Shown here in pieces: positions 6,360 to 13,231 of a DNA stretch of 13,275 nucleotides (positions are counted from its first letter, which is position 1; each line of letters starts with the position of its first letter). Source of the DNA: an uncultured Gammaproteobacteria bacterium (GTDB lineage Bacteria; Pseudomonadota; Gammaproteobacteria; Halothiobacillales; Halothiobacillaceae); NCBI GenBank assembly GCA_938004235.1, contig CALKWL010000230.1, positions 1 through 13,275 on the forward strand, given 5' to 3'. The notes beneath the pieces were generated by a model. That model was not told where the DNA came from. It did no database searches and saw nothing but the letters and a program-made list of their open reading frames with translations. A program made the position numbers and the translations under genes.

Positions 6360-7787
6360 ATGCTTGAAATGCTTGGGCTGTACCCGCAGTGGTATGTGCC
6401 GGGAATAGGAACGGCGTGGGTGATGGGGATTATCGGCACTATTCACGTGCTGGCGTCCCATACATCGGTCGGCGCAGCTTGGCTGTTTGCCTTGCTGGCG
6501 CAAAAATCGGTCAGTGAAAACAAACCGGAAATCATGTTGTATTTGAAAAAATACGGCATGTTTCTGCTGGTGTTTTCCTACATCATCGGCTCGATTACCG
6601 GGCCGGGTATCTGGTATTCGGTGACGGTGGCCAGTCCGCGCGGGATTAGCGGCCTGATTCACAATTTTGTCTGGCTGTGGGCTTCGGAGTGGGTGTTTTT
6701 CTTTGTCGAGGTCATCGGGGTGTACGCCATGGTGTACCTGATCGGCAAGATTGATAACAAGACCTATCTGAAACTGGCATGGTCATTCGCGCTTGCCTCA
6801 TGGGCGACGATGATTCTGATTGTGCCTATCTTGAGCTTCATGATGTGGCCGGGAAGCGACCACTGGTACAGCACAGGCTCAACTTTCGATGCGGCGTTCA
6901 ACCTGAACTACTTCGCGCATTTGGGCATACGCACCGCCTTTATGTTTGCGGTGGCCGGTGCGGTGGGCGGCATTATTGCCGCTACGCTCAAAGACCGGGC
7001 AACCCGTATCGAGATCACGCGTTTCCTTTCCAAGATGGGCTTGGCGGGCATGTTCCTCATGCTGGTGATGTTCATGTGGTACACCGCCACCCTGCCGGAA
7101 AATGCGCGCCTCATCATGCAAACGCAGATGATGCCGCAATATGGCAGCACGCTCGGCGCATTGCTGATTGCCACGCTGGTGTACTTCATCTTCACGGCCT
7201 GGAAACCCATGTATTTGCGCCAGAGCATTGCCGTGGTGATGACGTTGGCGATTGGTCTGTTTGGCTTGTGGCCGGAAGAGCGCTCACGTGAATCCATGCG
7301 CAAGCCTTATGTGGCCGGGCAGTACATTTATTCCAACCAGTTTTTCTCGCGCGATGTGCCGGGTAAAGGCGTGGTATCGGATATGCCGCTGCTTGAAGCT
7401 AAAGGGGTGCTGGCGACCAATTATTTTGTGCCCGATGGCTTGCGCAAAATCACGCCTGAAAATCAGATGCAGGCGGGTGAGCTCCTGACCAAGATCATGT
7501 GTGCGAATTGCCACAGCGTGGAACCCAACGGTGCCTTGCGTCCTTTGCCTGCGCTTTTCGGTCATTCGGATGAGCCGAAGATGATTCAGGCCTATCTCGA
7601 TGGCGCGCTGTACCACGGCAAGATTCCCTACATGCCCAGAATGCCTCTGCCGGAAGATGAGCGTGCGGCCATAGCGGTTTACATCGCCTCACTCTCGGCG
7701 GCCAAGGCTGCGGCCAAGGCTACGGGTGTAGCGGAGAATCGCGCCGCGCAAAACATTGATCCTACCCATGCCAAAGGAGTGAACTAA
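6360..7787 (+). CDS. CydA-like bd-type oxidase subunit I with C-terminal cytochrome c domain
   Basis: A 475-residue membrane protein. Residues about 15-330 form hydrophobic helices related to CydA. His29 in the first helix (GTIHVLASH) is a candidate equivalent of the haem b595 ligand His19 of E. coli CydA. Glu110 and Glu117 (SEWVFFFVE) resemble the paired helix glutamates, although 7 and not 8 residues apart. His187 (YFAHLGIRTAF) is a candidate haem b558 ligand. The quinol-site signature GRQPW and a long Q-loop are not seen. After the last helix comes a soluble domain with Cys381-Ala-Asn-Cys384-His385 and candidate axial Met425 or Met428, i.e. a fused cytochrome c. This suggests cytochrome c, not quinol, as electron donor, as in the OR-C-like branch of the superfamily. 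The start at 6360 follows a very strong AGGAGGA (6344-6350); an upstream in-frame ATG at 6288 would run through the leader hairpin. It overlaps the next gene as TAATG. Confidence 0.85.
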   Translation: MLEMLGLYPQWYVPGIGTAWVMGIIGTIHVLASHTSVGAAWLFALLAQKSVSENKPEIMLYLKKYGMFLLVFSYIIGSITGPGIWYSVTVASPRGISGLIHNFVWLWASEWVFFFVEVIGVYAMVYLIGKIDNKTYLKLAWSFALASWATMILIVPILSFMMWPGSDHWYSTGSTFDAAFNLNYFAHLGIRTAFMFAVAGAVGGIIAATLKDRATRIEITRFLSKMGLAGMFLMLVMFMWYTATLPENARLIMQTQMMPQYGSTLGALLIATLVYFIFTAWKPMYLRQSIAVVMTLAIGLFGLWPEERSRESMRKPYVAGQYIYSNQFFSRDVPGKGVVSDMPLLEAKGVLATNYFVPDGLRKITPENQMQAGELLTKIMCANCHSVEPNGALRPLPALFGHSDEPKMIQAYLDGALYHGKIPYMPRMPLPEDERAAIAVYIASLSAAKAAAKATGVAENRAAQNIDPTHAKGVN

Positions 7788-9019
7788 TGGATGCCGCAAC
7801 GACAGCAGCCATGCTGCATACCCTTCAGGATCCCACGGGGATTCCCTCGCATCCGCTGATTTTTCAGGTGCTGATGGTGTTGACCTGGGTTCCGCATATC
7901 TTGTTTGTGAATATCAGTCTTGGTGCAGCCATGATGGGGTTGTATGCCTTCACCCAGCGCCATGATCCGCATTGGCAAAAGCTCTCCGAGGCCATGACCA
8001 AGGTCGCCAAGGTGGGTGTGTCCTTGCTGGTGGTGCTGGGGGTGGCACCGCTGCTGTTTACTCAGACCATCTACGATCCGCAGTGGTATGCCTCCAACTT
8101 GCTGTCGGCATCGTGGGTGATCGGTTTCATTTTCACCCTGACCATCGGCTATCTCGCCTGGTTTACGTTTTATCTGAAAAATCACGGCGAACATGCGCCG
8201 GGCTGGATCGTATGGCTGGGTGTCTTTGGCCTGGCCATGTTCCTTCTGGATGGCTTCATCATGCACATCCTGGCCTATCAGGGTTTGCACCCCGAGCAAT
8301 GGGTCGAGTGGTACACCCCGGGCGGTCATGTCGATATGTCGGGACATAACATTCACGCCTATGAGCTGGTGCGCTGGGGCTTTTTCATGGCCATGAGCGT
8401 CACTGTGTTTGGTGCGTTCATGATGGCCTATGGTGATTATTTCAAAGTGCGTAGCGACCGTAGCCCGGCGTATCTGGCGTTTGCCCGCGACCTTGGCGGG
8501 CGTATTGCTCTGGTGGGTACGGTATTGCAAGTCGTGCTGCTGGTGTTGTGGATTGCGGATGTGCCTGCCGCGCTGCATATCTGGGCGCACCCGATGACCT
8601 GGCTGTTGCTGATTTATCTTGCAGTGCTTGTGGCGGCTTTTGTTGTGGCGCAGGGCAAAACCGAGGGGCAGGGCTACAGGCTGCTCACCCTGAGTATCGG
8701 CATGGCCGGTCTGGTGGCGATTTTCCGCGAGGTGCTGCGCATGGCCTACATGGCACCGTTCCAATACAACGTGCTGGACTACAAGGTGCTTTGGGATGCG
8801 CCCTCGTTTGTGCTGTTCCTGCTCACCATTCTGGGTGTAGGAGGGCTGATGGGGGGCTTCATTATCACCCTGGTGTACAAGGCCGGGCGGGTGCAGGGCG
8901 TGTATCAGGCGGATGCCACGGTATCCAGGCTGGGTGTCGGCTCGGTGGCCGCGACAGCGCTGTGGGTGTTTGGCTTCATGGCGGTGGGTATCTGGATCTG
9001 GCTGAGTAATAACGCTTAG
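7787..9019 (+). CDS. Second membrane subunit of the bd-like oxidase
   Basis: A 410-residue polytopic membrane protein with roughly nine or ten hydrophobic helices and many intramembrane histidines. The first helix carries PHILFVNISLGAA, which aligns with HVLASHTSVGAA of the preceding subunit (shared His, Leu, Ser, Gly-Ala-Ala; His37 opposite His29). The HAYELVRWGFFMAMSV helix resembles the subunit I helix containing AHLGIRTAFMFAVAG. This suggests a distant CydA paralogue, not CydB. It probably forms a heterodimer with the preceding protein in the cytoplasmic membrane. The start ATG overlaps the upstream stop by one base (TAATG) and has a strong AAGGAG at 7774-7779, so translation is coupled. 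The stop codon lies inside the left arm of a palindromic repeat. Whether this subunit binds haem is not decidable here. Confidence 0.82.
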   Translation: MDAATTAAMLHTLQDPTGIPSHPLIFQVLMVLTWVPHILFVNISLGAAMMGLYAFTQRHDPHWQKLSEAMTKVAKVGVSLLVVLGVAPLLFTQTIYDPQWYASNLLSASWVIGFIFTLTIGYLAWFTFYLKNHGEHAPGWIVWLGVFGLAMFLLDGFIMHILAYQGLHPEQWVEWYTPGGHVDMSGHNIHAYELVRWGFFMAMSVTVFGAFMMAYGDYFKVRSDRSPAYLAFARDLGGRIALVGTVLQVVLLVLWIADVPAALHIWAHPMTWLLLIYLAVLVAAFVVAQGKTEGQGYRLLTLSIGMAGLVAIFREVLRMAYMAPFQYNVLDYKVLWDAPSFVLFLLTILGVGGLMGGFIITLVYKAGRVQGVYQADATVSRLGVGSVAATALWVFGFMAVGIWIWLSNNA

Positions 9020-9162
9020 AACCCGTTTGCGATCTCGCTGAACGGCGCATTGCGGCGCTGAAATCAGTCTCAAAATGCTCACATAGCTGTCTATGCTGCG
9101 CTTTTTCGACAGATTTCCGCTTGCACTGCATCCGTTGATCGAAATCGTAAACAGGTTCTTAA
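9016..9162. repeat. MITE/REP-like 147-base imperfect palindrome
   Basis: Outer arms 9016-9038 and 9140-9162 are inverted repeats: 20 of 23 positions match with one single-base gap, sharing TTA-GAACC-GTTT-CGAT-TCG. The symmetry continues inward (AACGG/CCGTT, GCA/TGC, an AAAA/TTTT block) to an apex hairpin, CATAG (9083-9087) with CTATG (9092-9096). The whole element could form one long hairpin in DNA or RNA. It carries no ORF of its own, and its left edge contains the stop codon of the upstream gene. It resembles dispersed non-autonomous elements of proteobacterial intergenic regions. Confidence 0.75.
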
Positions 9163-9224
9163 ACATCGTGTGTCCGGCCAAGTGCGCCGGATGTATGCAA
9201 ACATTGAATATTCAGGACGTTACG

Positions 9225-9524
9225 ATGAAGAAAATTGTATTGTTGACTGCGCTATGCGCCATTCCGTTTGTTCAAGGTATGGCTGCGGATAGTGCGGCGG
9301 GTGAGAAGAAAGCAGCGGTGTGTTTTGCCTGTCACGGAAAGGACGGGCATCCCGCCATCAAATCCTATCCGACCCTGGCGGGCGACAACGCGGAATACCT
9401 GGTGGTCGCGCTCAAGGGCTACCGGGATGGCTCGCGTCTTGATCCGATCATGGTGCCCATGGCCAAGGCCTTGAGTGATACGGATATGGCTAATATCGCC
9501 GCGTATTTTGCACAGTTCAAGTAA
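9225..9524 (+). CDS. Small periplasmic class I cytochrome c
   Basis: A 99-residue c-type cytochrome with a signal peptide (residues 1 to about 20, cleavage near GMAA), the haem motif Cys33-Phe-Ala-Cys36-His37, a YPTLAGDN segment and the C-terminal helix MANIAAYFAQFK. Met76 or Met79 (IMVPMAKALSD) is the likely distal ligand. The layout resembles one half of cytochrome c4 or a cytochrome c553-type protein. Because it follows the two oxidase subunits and is closed by a terminator, it is a good candidate for their soluble electron donor; this is inference. The start at 9225 was chosen for AGGA at 9214-9217 and the signal peptide. An upstream in-frame ATG at 9093 lies within the palindromic repeat and is unlikely. 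Confidence 0.92.
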   Translation: MKKIVLLTALCAIPFVQGMAADSAAGEKKAAVCFACHGKDGHPAIKSYPTLAGDNAEYLVVALKGYRDGSRLDPIMVPMAKALSDTDMANIAAYFAQFK

Positions 9525-9569
9525 GCTTCAGCCACTCAAGTCCGACAGGCTGCTCGTGTGCAAGGGTTT

Positions 9570-9600
9570 GGCTCCGCCGTATCGCGGAGCCTTTTTGTTT
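9570..9600 (+). terminator. Rho-independent terminator after the cytochrome c gene
   Basis: A perfect 8-base-pair stem, GGCTCCGC (9570-9577) with GCGGAGCC (9584-9591), a 6-base loop, then TTTTTGTTT. It lies 45 bases after the cytochrome stop and closes the oxidase cassette. Confidence 0.92.
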
Positions 9601-9626
9601 TGGTTGGCAAACTCTGCGGTGGAGGG

Positions 9627-9676
9627 GGGCGTGCCTTGCGCCCGTCTGGATGGAGGGGCATAGTTTGTCCCCATCC
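9627..9676 (+). promoter_or_regulatory. Two small hairpins in the pdxH leader
   Basis: GGGCG (9627-9631) pairs with CGCCC (9639-9643). GGATGG-A-GG (9648-9656) can pair with CCCCATCC (9669-9676) with one bulge. Both lie just before the pdxH Shine-Dalgarno at 9686-9689. No known riboswitch class is recognised, and function is uncertain. Confidence 0.2.
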
Positions 9677-9697
9677 CCAACATCTGGAGTGCTTGCC

Positions 9698-10342
9698 ATG
9701 AATGAATTTGACCACCGCAGTACCCGGCGTGAATTTTTGCATGGCGAGCTGCATCGTGCGGATTTGTTGCCCGAGCCGCATATGATGCTGGCGCGCTGGC
9801 TGAAAGACGCCGAGACGGCGGGTAATTTCGATGTCACCGCCATGGCTTTGGCTACGGCGAGTCTGATCGGGCAGCCGTCGCTGCGCTGGGTATTACTCAA
9901 GCATTTTGATGCGCGTGGTCTGTGTTTCTACACCGACGGTCGCAGTCGTAAGGGGCGTGAATTGGCGGATAATCCGCAGGCCTCCCTGGCCTTTTACTGG
10001 CCGGAAAACGACCGTCAGGTGCGCGTGGAAGGGCGGGTGGAGCGCTTGCCGGAAGCAGACAACGAGACTTATTTCAATCAACGCCCGCTGGGCAGCCGTC
10101 TGGCCGCCGCCGCTTCGCACCAGAGCCAGCCGCTGGCCAGTCGTGAGGTGCTGGAGGCGCGCATCGCCGAGCTGGAGCAGCAGTTTCCGGCGGGTGATGT
10201 GTCGCGCAACCCGGATTGGGGCGGCTACCGCCTTGTTCCTGAGGTGTACGAGTTCTGGCAAGGGCGTGAAAGCCGTTTGCATGATCGTTTCACTTACACG
10301 CGCACGGCGGATGGTTGGGATATTCAGCGTTTGATGCCGTAA
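9698..10342 (+). CDS. pdxH: Pyridoxine/pyridoxamine 5'-phosphate oxidase
   Basis: PdxH is the FMN-dependent cytoplasmic oxidase that converts pyridoxine or pyridoxamine 5'-phosphate to pyridoxal 5'-phosphate. Family segments are clear: LRWVLLKHFDARGLCFYTD followed by SRKGRELADNP (FMN phosphate contacts), then NDRQVRVEGRVERL, then WGGYRLVPEVYEFWQGRESR and the C-terminal R193-L-H195-DRF substrate motif, ending DIQRLMP. Length 214 compares with 218 in E. coli. The start at 9698 follows GGAG at 9686-9689 and gives the expected N-terminus; an upstream in-frame ATG at 9650 lies in the leader. It is separated from the oxidase cassette by a terminator and lies 16 bases before the next gene. Confidence 0.97.
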   Translation: MNEFDHRSTRREFLHGELHRADLLPEPHMMLARWLKDAETAGNFDVTAMALATASLIGQPSLRWVLLKHFDARGLCFYTDGRSRKGRELADNPQASLAFYWPENDRQVRVEGRVERLPEADNETYFNQRPLGSRLAAAASHQSQPLASREVLEARIAELEQQFPAGDVSRNPDWGGYRLVPEVYEFWQGRESRLHDRFTYTRTADGWDIQRLMP

Positions 10343-10358
10343 CTTTGGGAGGTGCGCC

Positions 10359-10964
10359 ATGGGCGAACCCGCATTTCAACTCGATCTTGAGCAGCGTTAT
10401 ACCTATGCCGATTATCTGACCTGGCCGGATGATTTCCGCTGTGAACTCATCGACGGTAAGGTTTATCTGATGTCACCTGCGCCGACGCTGGGGCACCAAG
10501 ATGTCGCGGGGGAAATATTTTTTCAGTTGAAGCAGCAGCTTAAAGGCAAACCTTGCCATCCGCTGATTGCGCCGCTGGATGTGCGCCTGCCCAAGATCGC
10601 ACGCAAGCACGATGACGAGGAAACGGTGCTGCAACCCGATGTCATGGTGGTCTGTGATTCTGCCAAGCTGGACGAGCGCGGGGTCAAGGGCGCGCCGGAC
10701 TGGGTGATTGAAGTGCTTTCACCGCGCACGGCCTCCAAGGATCACATTCAGAAGCGGCGCAGCTATGAACATGCCGGAGTGCGTGAGTACTGGCTGGTGC
10801 ATCCGCGCGATCATGTGCTCACGCGCTATGTGTTGCAGGATGGGCAGTTTTCCGCGCCTGAAATCCTGGAAATGCAGGGCAAGACGGCATCCTTCATCCT
10901 GCCCGAAGTTGAGATCGACTGGGGCGAGATGCCGCCTGCCTTGCAAACACCTGATGAGTTCTGA
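10359..10964 (+). CDS. Uma2 family (DUF820) PD-(D/E)XK nuclease-like protein
   Basis: A 201-residue protein with the Uma2/DUF820 layout: TYADYLTWPDDFRCELIDGK with Glu29, LMSPAPTLGHQDV, LQPDVMVV with Asp94, WVIEVLSP with Glu118, and a later basic KRRSYEHAGVREYWLV. These match the acidic and Lys residues of a PD-(D/E)XK nuclease fold. The family is abundant in cyanobacteria and scattered in other bacteria, and its biological role is poorly known. A strong GGGAGGT lies 6 bases upstream of the ATG. It sits 16 bases after pdxH and overlaps the ung start by 11 bases, so the three genes may share a transcript. Confidence 0.88.
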   Translation: MGEPAFQLDLEQRYTYADYLTWPDDFRCELIDGKVYLMSPAPTLGHQDVAGEIFFQLKQQLKGKPCHPLIAPLDVRLPKIARKHDDEETVLQPDVMVVCDSAKLDERGVKGAPDWVIEVLSPRTASKDHIQKRRSYEHAGVREYWLVHPRDHVLTRYVLQDGQFSAPEILEMQGKTASFILPEVEIDWGEMPPALQTPDEF

Positions 10965-11634
10965 GCGCATCAAGCTCGAACCCTCGTGGAAGGCCGCTCT
11001 GGCCGGGGAGTTCGATCAACCCTACATGCTGGAGCTGCGCGCCTTTCTCGCCGCTGAGCTGAGGGCGGGCAAGCGCATTCATCCCAACCCGGACGAGTGG
11101 TTCAACGCCTTTAACCACACGCCGCTGGACAGGGTGCGCGTGGTGATTCTGGGGCAAGACCCTTACCCCACGCCAGGTCATGCGCATGGTCTGTGTTTTT
11201 CCGTGCAACCGGAGGTGTGCCCGCTGCCCAAGTCGTTACAGAACATCTTCAAGGAGCTGGAAGATGACCTTGGCATCCGCAATGCCTGTGGCAGTCTGAT
11301 TCCCTGGGCCGATCAGGGTGTGCTGCTGCTCAACGCGGTGCTGACGGTGGAGAGCGGCAACTCGAACAGCCATCAGGGCAAGGGGTGGGAGCGTTTCACC
11401 GACCGCGTCGTGCAGATTCTCAATGCGCAGAGAGAGCCGTTGGTGTTTGTGCTCTGGGGACGGCCGGCGCAGCTCAAGGGCGCGCATATCGACCGTGCAC
11501 GCCACCGTGTACTCGAAGCGCCGCATCCTTCGCCGCTATCGGCGCATCGGGGTTTTTTCGGCAGTAAACCGTTCTCCAGCATCAATGCGTTTCTTGAGCA
11601 GCAGCATCAAGCGCCGATCGACTGGCGCACCTAA
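10954..11634 (+). CDS. ung: Uracil-DNA glycosylase (family 1)
   Basis: Ung removes uracil from DNA to start base-excision repair. Characteristic motifs are GQDPYPTPGHAHGLCFSV with catalytic Asp69, the LLLNAVLTVESGNSNSH segment, and HPSPLSAHRG with catalytic His191. The 226-residue length compares with 229 in E. coli. The start at 10954 overlaps the end of the Uma2-family gene by 11 bases in another frame and has no clear Shine-Dalgarno, suggesting translational coupling. The same frame is open far upstream (to 10708), but that part lies inside the Uma2 gene and is not Ung-like. No strong terminator is seen after it. Confidence 0.97.
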   Translation: MSSERIKLEPSWKAALAGEFDQPYMLELRAFLAAELRAGKRIHPNPDEWFNAFNHTPLDRVRVVILGQDPYPTPGHAHGLCFSVQPEVCPLPKSLQNIFKELEDDLGIRNACGSLIPWADQGVLLLNAVLTVESGNSNSHQGKGWERFTDRVVQILNAQREPLVFVLWGRPAQLKGAHIDRARHRVLEAPHPSPLSAHRGFFGSKPFSSINAFLEQQHQAPIDWRT

Positions 11635-11667
11635 GGCAATGCCGAATGCTTCCGCCCATGTTTTTTC

Positions 11668-11695
11668 TTGCAATCAATCTATAGTCGGGTATATT
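11668..11695 (+). promoter_or_regulatory. Putative modE promoter
   Basis: TTGCAA (11668-11673, 4/6 to the -35 consensus), a 16-base spacer and TATATT (11690-11695, 5/6 to the -10). Transcription would begin near 11702, inside or next to the ModE-box-like palindrome. It therefore excludes the ATG at 11700 as the start codon on this transcript. Confidence 0.45.
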
Positions 11696-11703
11696 TTGCA
11701 TGT

Positions 11704-11727
11704 CGTTATCACCTAAGACACATAACG
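11704..11727. promoter_or_regulatory. ModE-box-like operator
   Basis: CGTTAT (11704-11709), exactly 12 bases, then ATAACG (11722-11727) form a perfect inverted repeat. The E. coli ModE operator upstream of modA has the same half-sites and the same 12-base spacing. The site overlaps the predicted transcription start and ends 5 bases before the modE start chosen here, suggesting molybdate-dependent autorepression. Confidence 0.65.
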
Positions 11728-11732
11728 GATGG

Positions 11733-12521
11733 ATGCCTTGCTTTGTCGCGCCCCTGGTGTTGCAGCTCGGCGAAGGCGAGGTTTCGGCGCGGCGTTTGGC
11801 TTTGTTGTCGGCGGTAGCTGAAACCGGTTCGATCAGCGGCGCGGCCAAGCGCATCGGCATGACCTACAAGGCAGCCTGGGATGCCATCGAGGCGATCAAC
11901 AACCTCGCAGGGCAGCCCCTGGTGCAAAGCCAGCATGGCGGCTCGGGCGGTGGCGGCGCGCGTCTGACGGCCTTCGGCGAGCGCATCGTCGCCACGCAAA
12001 AGCGCTTGCAGGATGCGCTGGCCGTGATGCTGGAGCAGTTCGCAGGTGAAGATGGCGGGCTTGAACATCTGACTACATTGAGGAATCTGTACATGAAAAC
12101 CAGTGCGCGAAATGCCCTGCGCGGCACGATTGAAGAGGTGCGCCACGGCGCGGTCAACAGCGAAATCACCTTGCGGCTGCAAGGCGAAGACTGCCTGCAC
12201 GCGATCATTACCAAGGACTCGGCCATCTCCATGGGGCTGGCGCCGGGCAAGGTTGCTACGGCGATTGTAAAGGCCTCGTGGATCATTCTGGCCGCACCGG
12301 AGGAGTGCATCAAAGTCTCGGCGCGCAACCGCCTGTGCGGCACGATCAAGCGCGTGCAGGAAGGCGCGGTCAACGCTGAAGTGGTGCTGGAGCTGCCCGG
12401 CGGCAACACGCTGGCGGCGATCATTACCGAAGGCAGTCTGGATGATCTGGGCTTCAAAGTGGGCGATGCGGCCTGCGCACTGATTAAGGCTAGCCACATC
12501 ATTTTGGCTGTGGATGATTGA
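11733..12521 (+). CDS. modE: Molybdate-responsive transcriptional regulator
   Basis: ModE binds molybdate and then represses molybdate-uptake genes. The N-terminal winged-helix part is clear (ARRLALLSAVAETGSISGAA, then YKAAWDAIEAINNL and a GGSGGGGARLTAFG wing). Two Mop domains follow, each with the SARN motif (Ser124 and Ser196) and a KAS-WIILA or KAS-HIILA end. From ATG 11733 the protein is 262 residues, the same as E. coli ModE, and the first 25 residues align without a gap to RRxxLL. The ATG at 11700 would place the operator inside the coding region and upstream of the predicted transcript, so 11733 is preferred although no good Shine-Dalgarno precedes it. It is followed after 106 bases by modA. 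Confidence 0.95.
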   Translation: MPCFVAPLVLQLGEGEVSARRLALLSAVAETGSISGAAKRIGMTYKAAWDAIEAINNLAGQPLVQSQHGGSGGGGARLTAFGERIVATQKRLQDALAVMLEQFAGEDGGLEHLTTLRNLYMKTSARNALRGTIEEVRHGAVNSEITLRLQGEDCLHAIITKDSAISMGLAPGKVATAIVKASWIILAAPEECIKVSARNRLCGTIKRVQEGAVNAEVVLELPGGNTLAAIITEGSLDDLGFKVGDAACALIKASHIILAVDD

Positions 12522-12528
12522 GCAACCT

Positions 12529-12596
12529 GTAGGTGCGAATTCATTCGCACACCAAACTCGGCAATGTGTGGGTTGTGCGAATGAATTCGCACCTAC
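12529..12596. repeat. REP-like perfect inverted repeat
   Basis: Two 23-base arms (12529-12551 and 12574-12596) are perfect reverse complements around a 22-base loop. Each arm is itself a hairpin (GTGCGAA-TTCA-TTCGCAC on the left). The repeat fills most of the 106-base gap between modE and modA. Such GTAGGTGCGAATTCATTCGC elements look like REP/BIME-type repeats of proteobacterial genomes. It has no T run typical of a terminator. Confidence 0.88.
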
Positions 12597-12627
12597 CAAC
12601 GCACTGCCTCCATCTGGATGTATTGTC

Positions 12628-13231
12628 GTGAAAAAAATCATTGCCCCCCTGCTGGCCGCCGGCCTGCTGCTGAGCGCGCCGCTTTCGGCGTTCGCCGATA
12701 CCCTCAACGCGGCCGTGGCCGCCAATTTCACCAAGACCATCGAAGAGATCGGCGCGGGCTTCAAGGCCAAGACCGGGCATGAGGTGAAGTTTTCCTTCGG
12801 CCCGACCGGCAAGCTGTACGCGCAGATCAAGAACGGCGCGCCGTTCGATCTGTTCTTCGCCGCCGACACCGAAAAGCCCGAGGCGCTGGTCAAGGAAAAC
12901 CTGGTCAAGCCGGACAGTTACTTCGTCTATGCGCAGGGCGTATTGGCGCTCTACAGCCCGAGCCTGCCGGTGAAAGCCGGTTACAAAGCCGTGCTGGACA
13001 AGGCCGAGTTCAACCACCTGTCCATTGCCAACCCGAAGACCGCGCCCTATGGTCAGGCCGCCGAGGAAGTGCTGGGCAAGCTGGGCGTGTATGACGCCGT
13101 CAAGCCGAAGATCGTCAATGGCGAGAGCATCGCCCACGCTTTCCAGTATGTGCAGACCGGCAATGCCGAGCTGGGTTTTGTCGCCCTGTCGCAATTGGTG
13201 GACAAGCAAAGCCCGGCCTACGGCAAGGGCG
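12628..13231 (+). CDS. modA: Molybdate ABC transporter substrate-binding protein, 3' end missing
   Basis: ModA is the periplasmic molybdate/tungstate-binding protein of the ModABC importer. A signal peptide (KKIIAPLLAAGLLLSAPLSA, cleavage near AFA-DT) is followed by LNAAVAANFTKTIEEIGAGF, SFGPTGKLYAQIKNGAPFDL and FFAADTEKPEAL, the usual oxyanion-site and lobe segments. Later come NPKTAPYGQAAEEVL and AFQYVQTGNAELGFVALSQL. About 201 native residues are present against about 257 in E. coli. The remainder is lost because the contig turns into adapter at 13232. The GTG start at 12628 was chosen for the signal peptide; an in-frame ATG at 12514 would translate the REP repeat. modB and modC are presumably beyond the contig end. 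Confidence 0.95.

Noticed and set aside
7784..9181. 465-residue minus-strand frame, rich in His and Gln
   Set aside because: It is antisense to the second oxidase subunit and extends through the palindromic repeat. Its composition reflects the reverse complement of a membrane protein gene.
11635..11670. Possible terminator after ung (GGCAATGCC, then TTTTTT)
   Set aside because: The stem is only three base pairs and is about 15 bases away from the T run.
12514..12627. N-terminal extension of modA from ATG 12514
   Set aside because: It would translate the REP repeat and bury the signal peptide; the GTG at 12628 gives a normal ModA N-terminus.
11709..12908. 399-residue minus-strand frame over modE and modA
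   Set aside because: It is antisense to clearly recognisable modE and modA and crosses the REP repeat.
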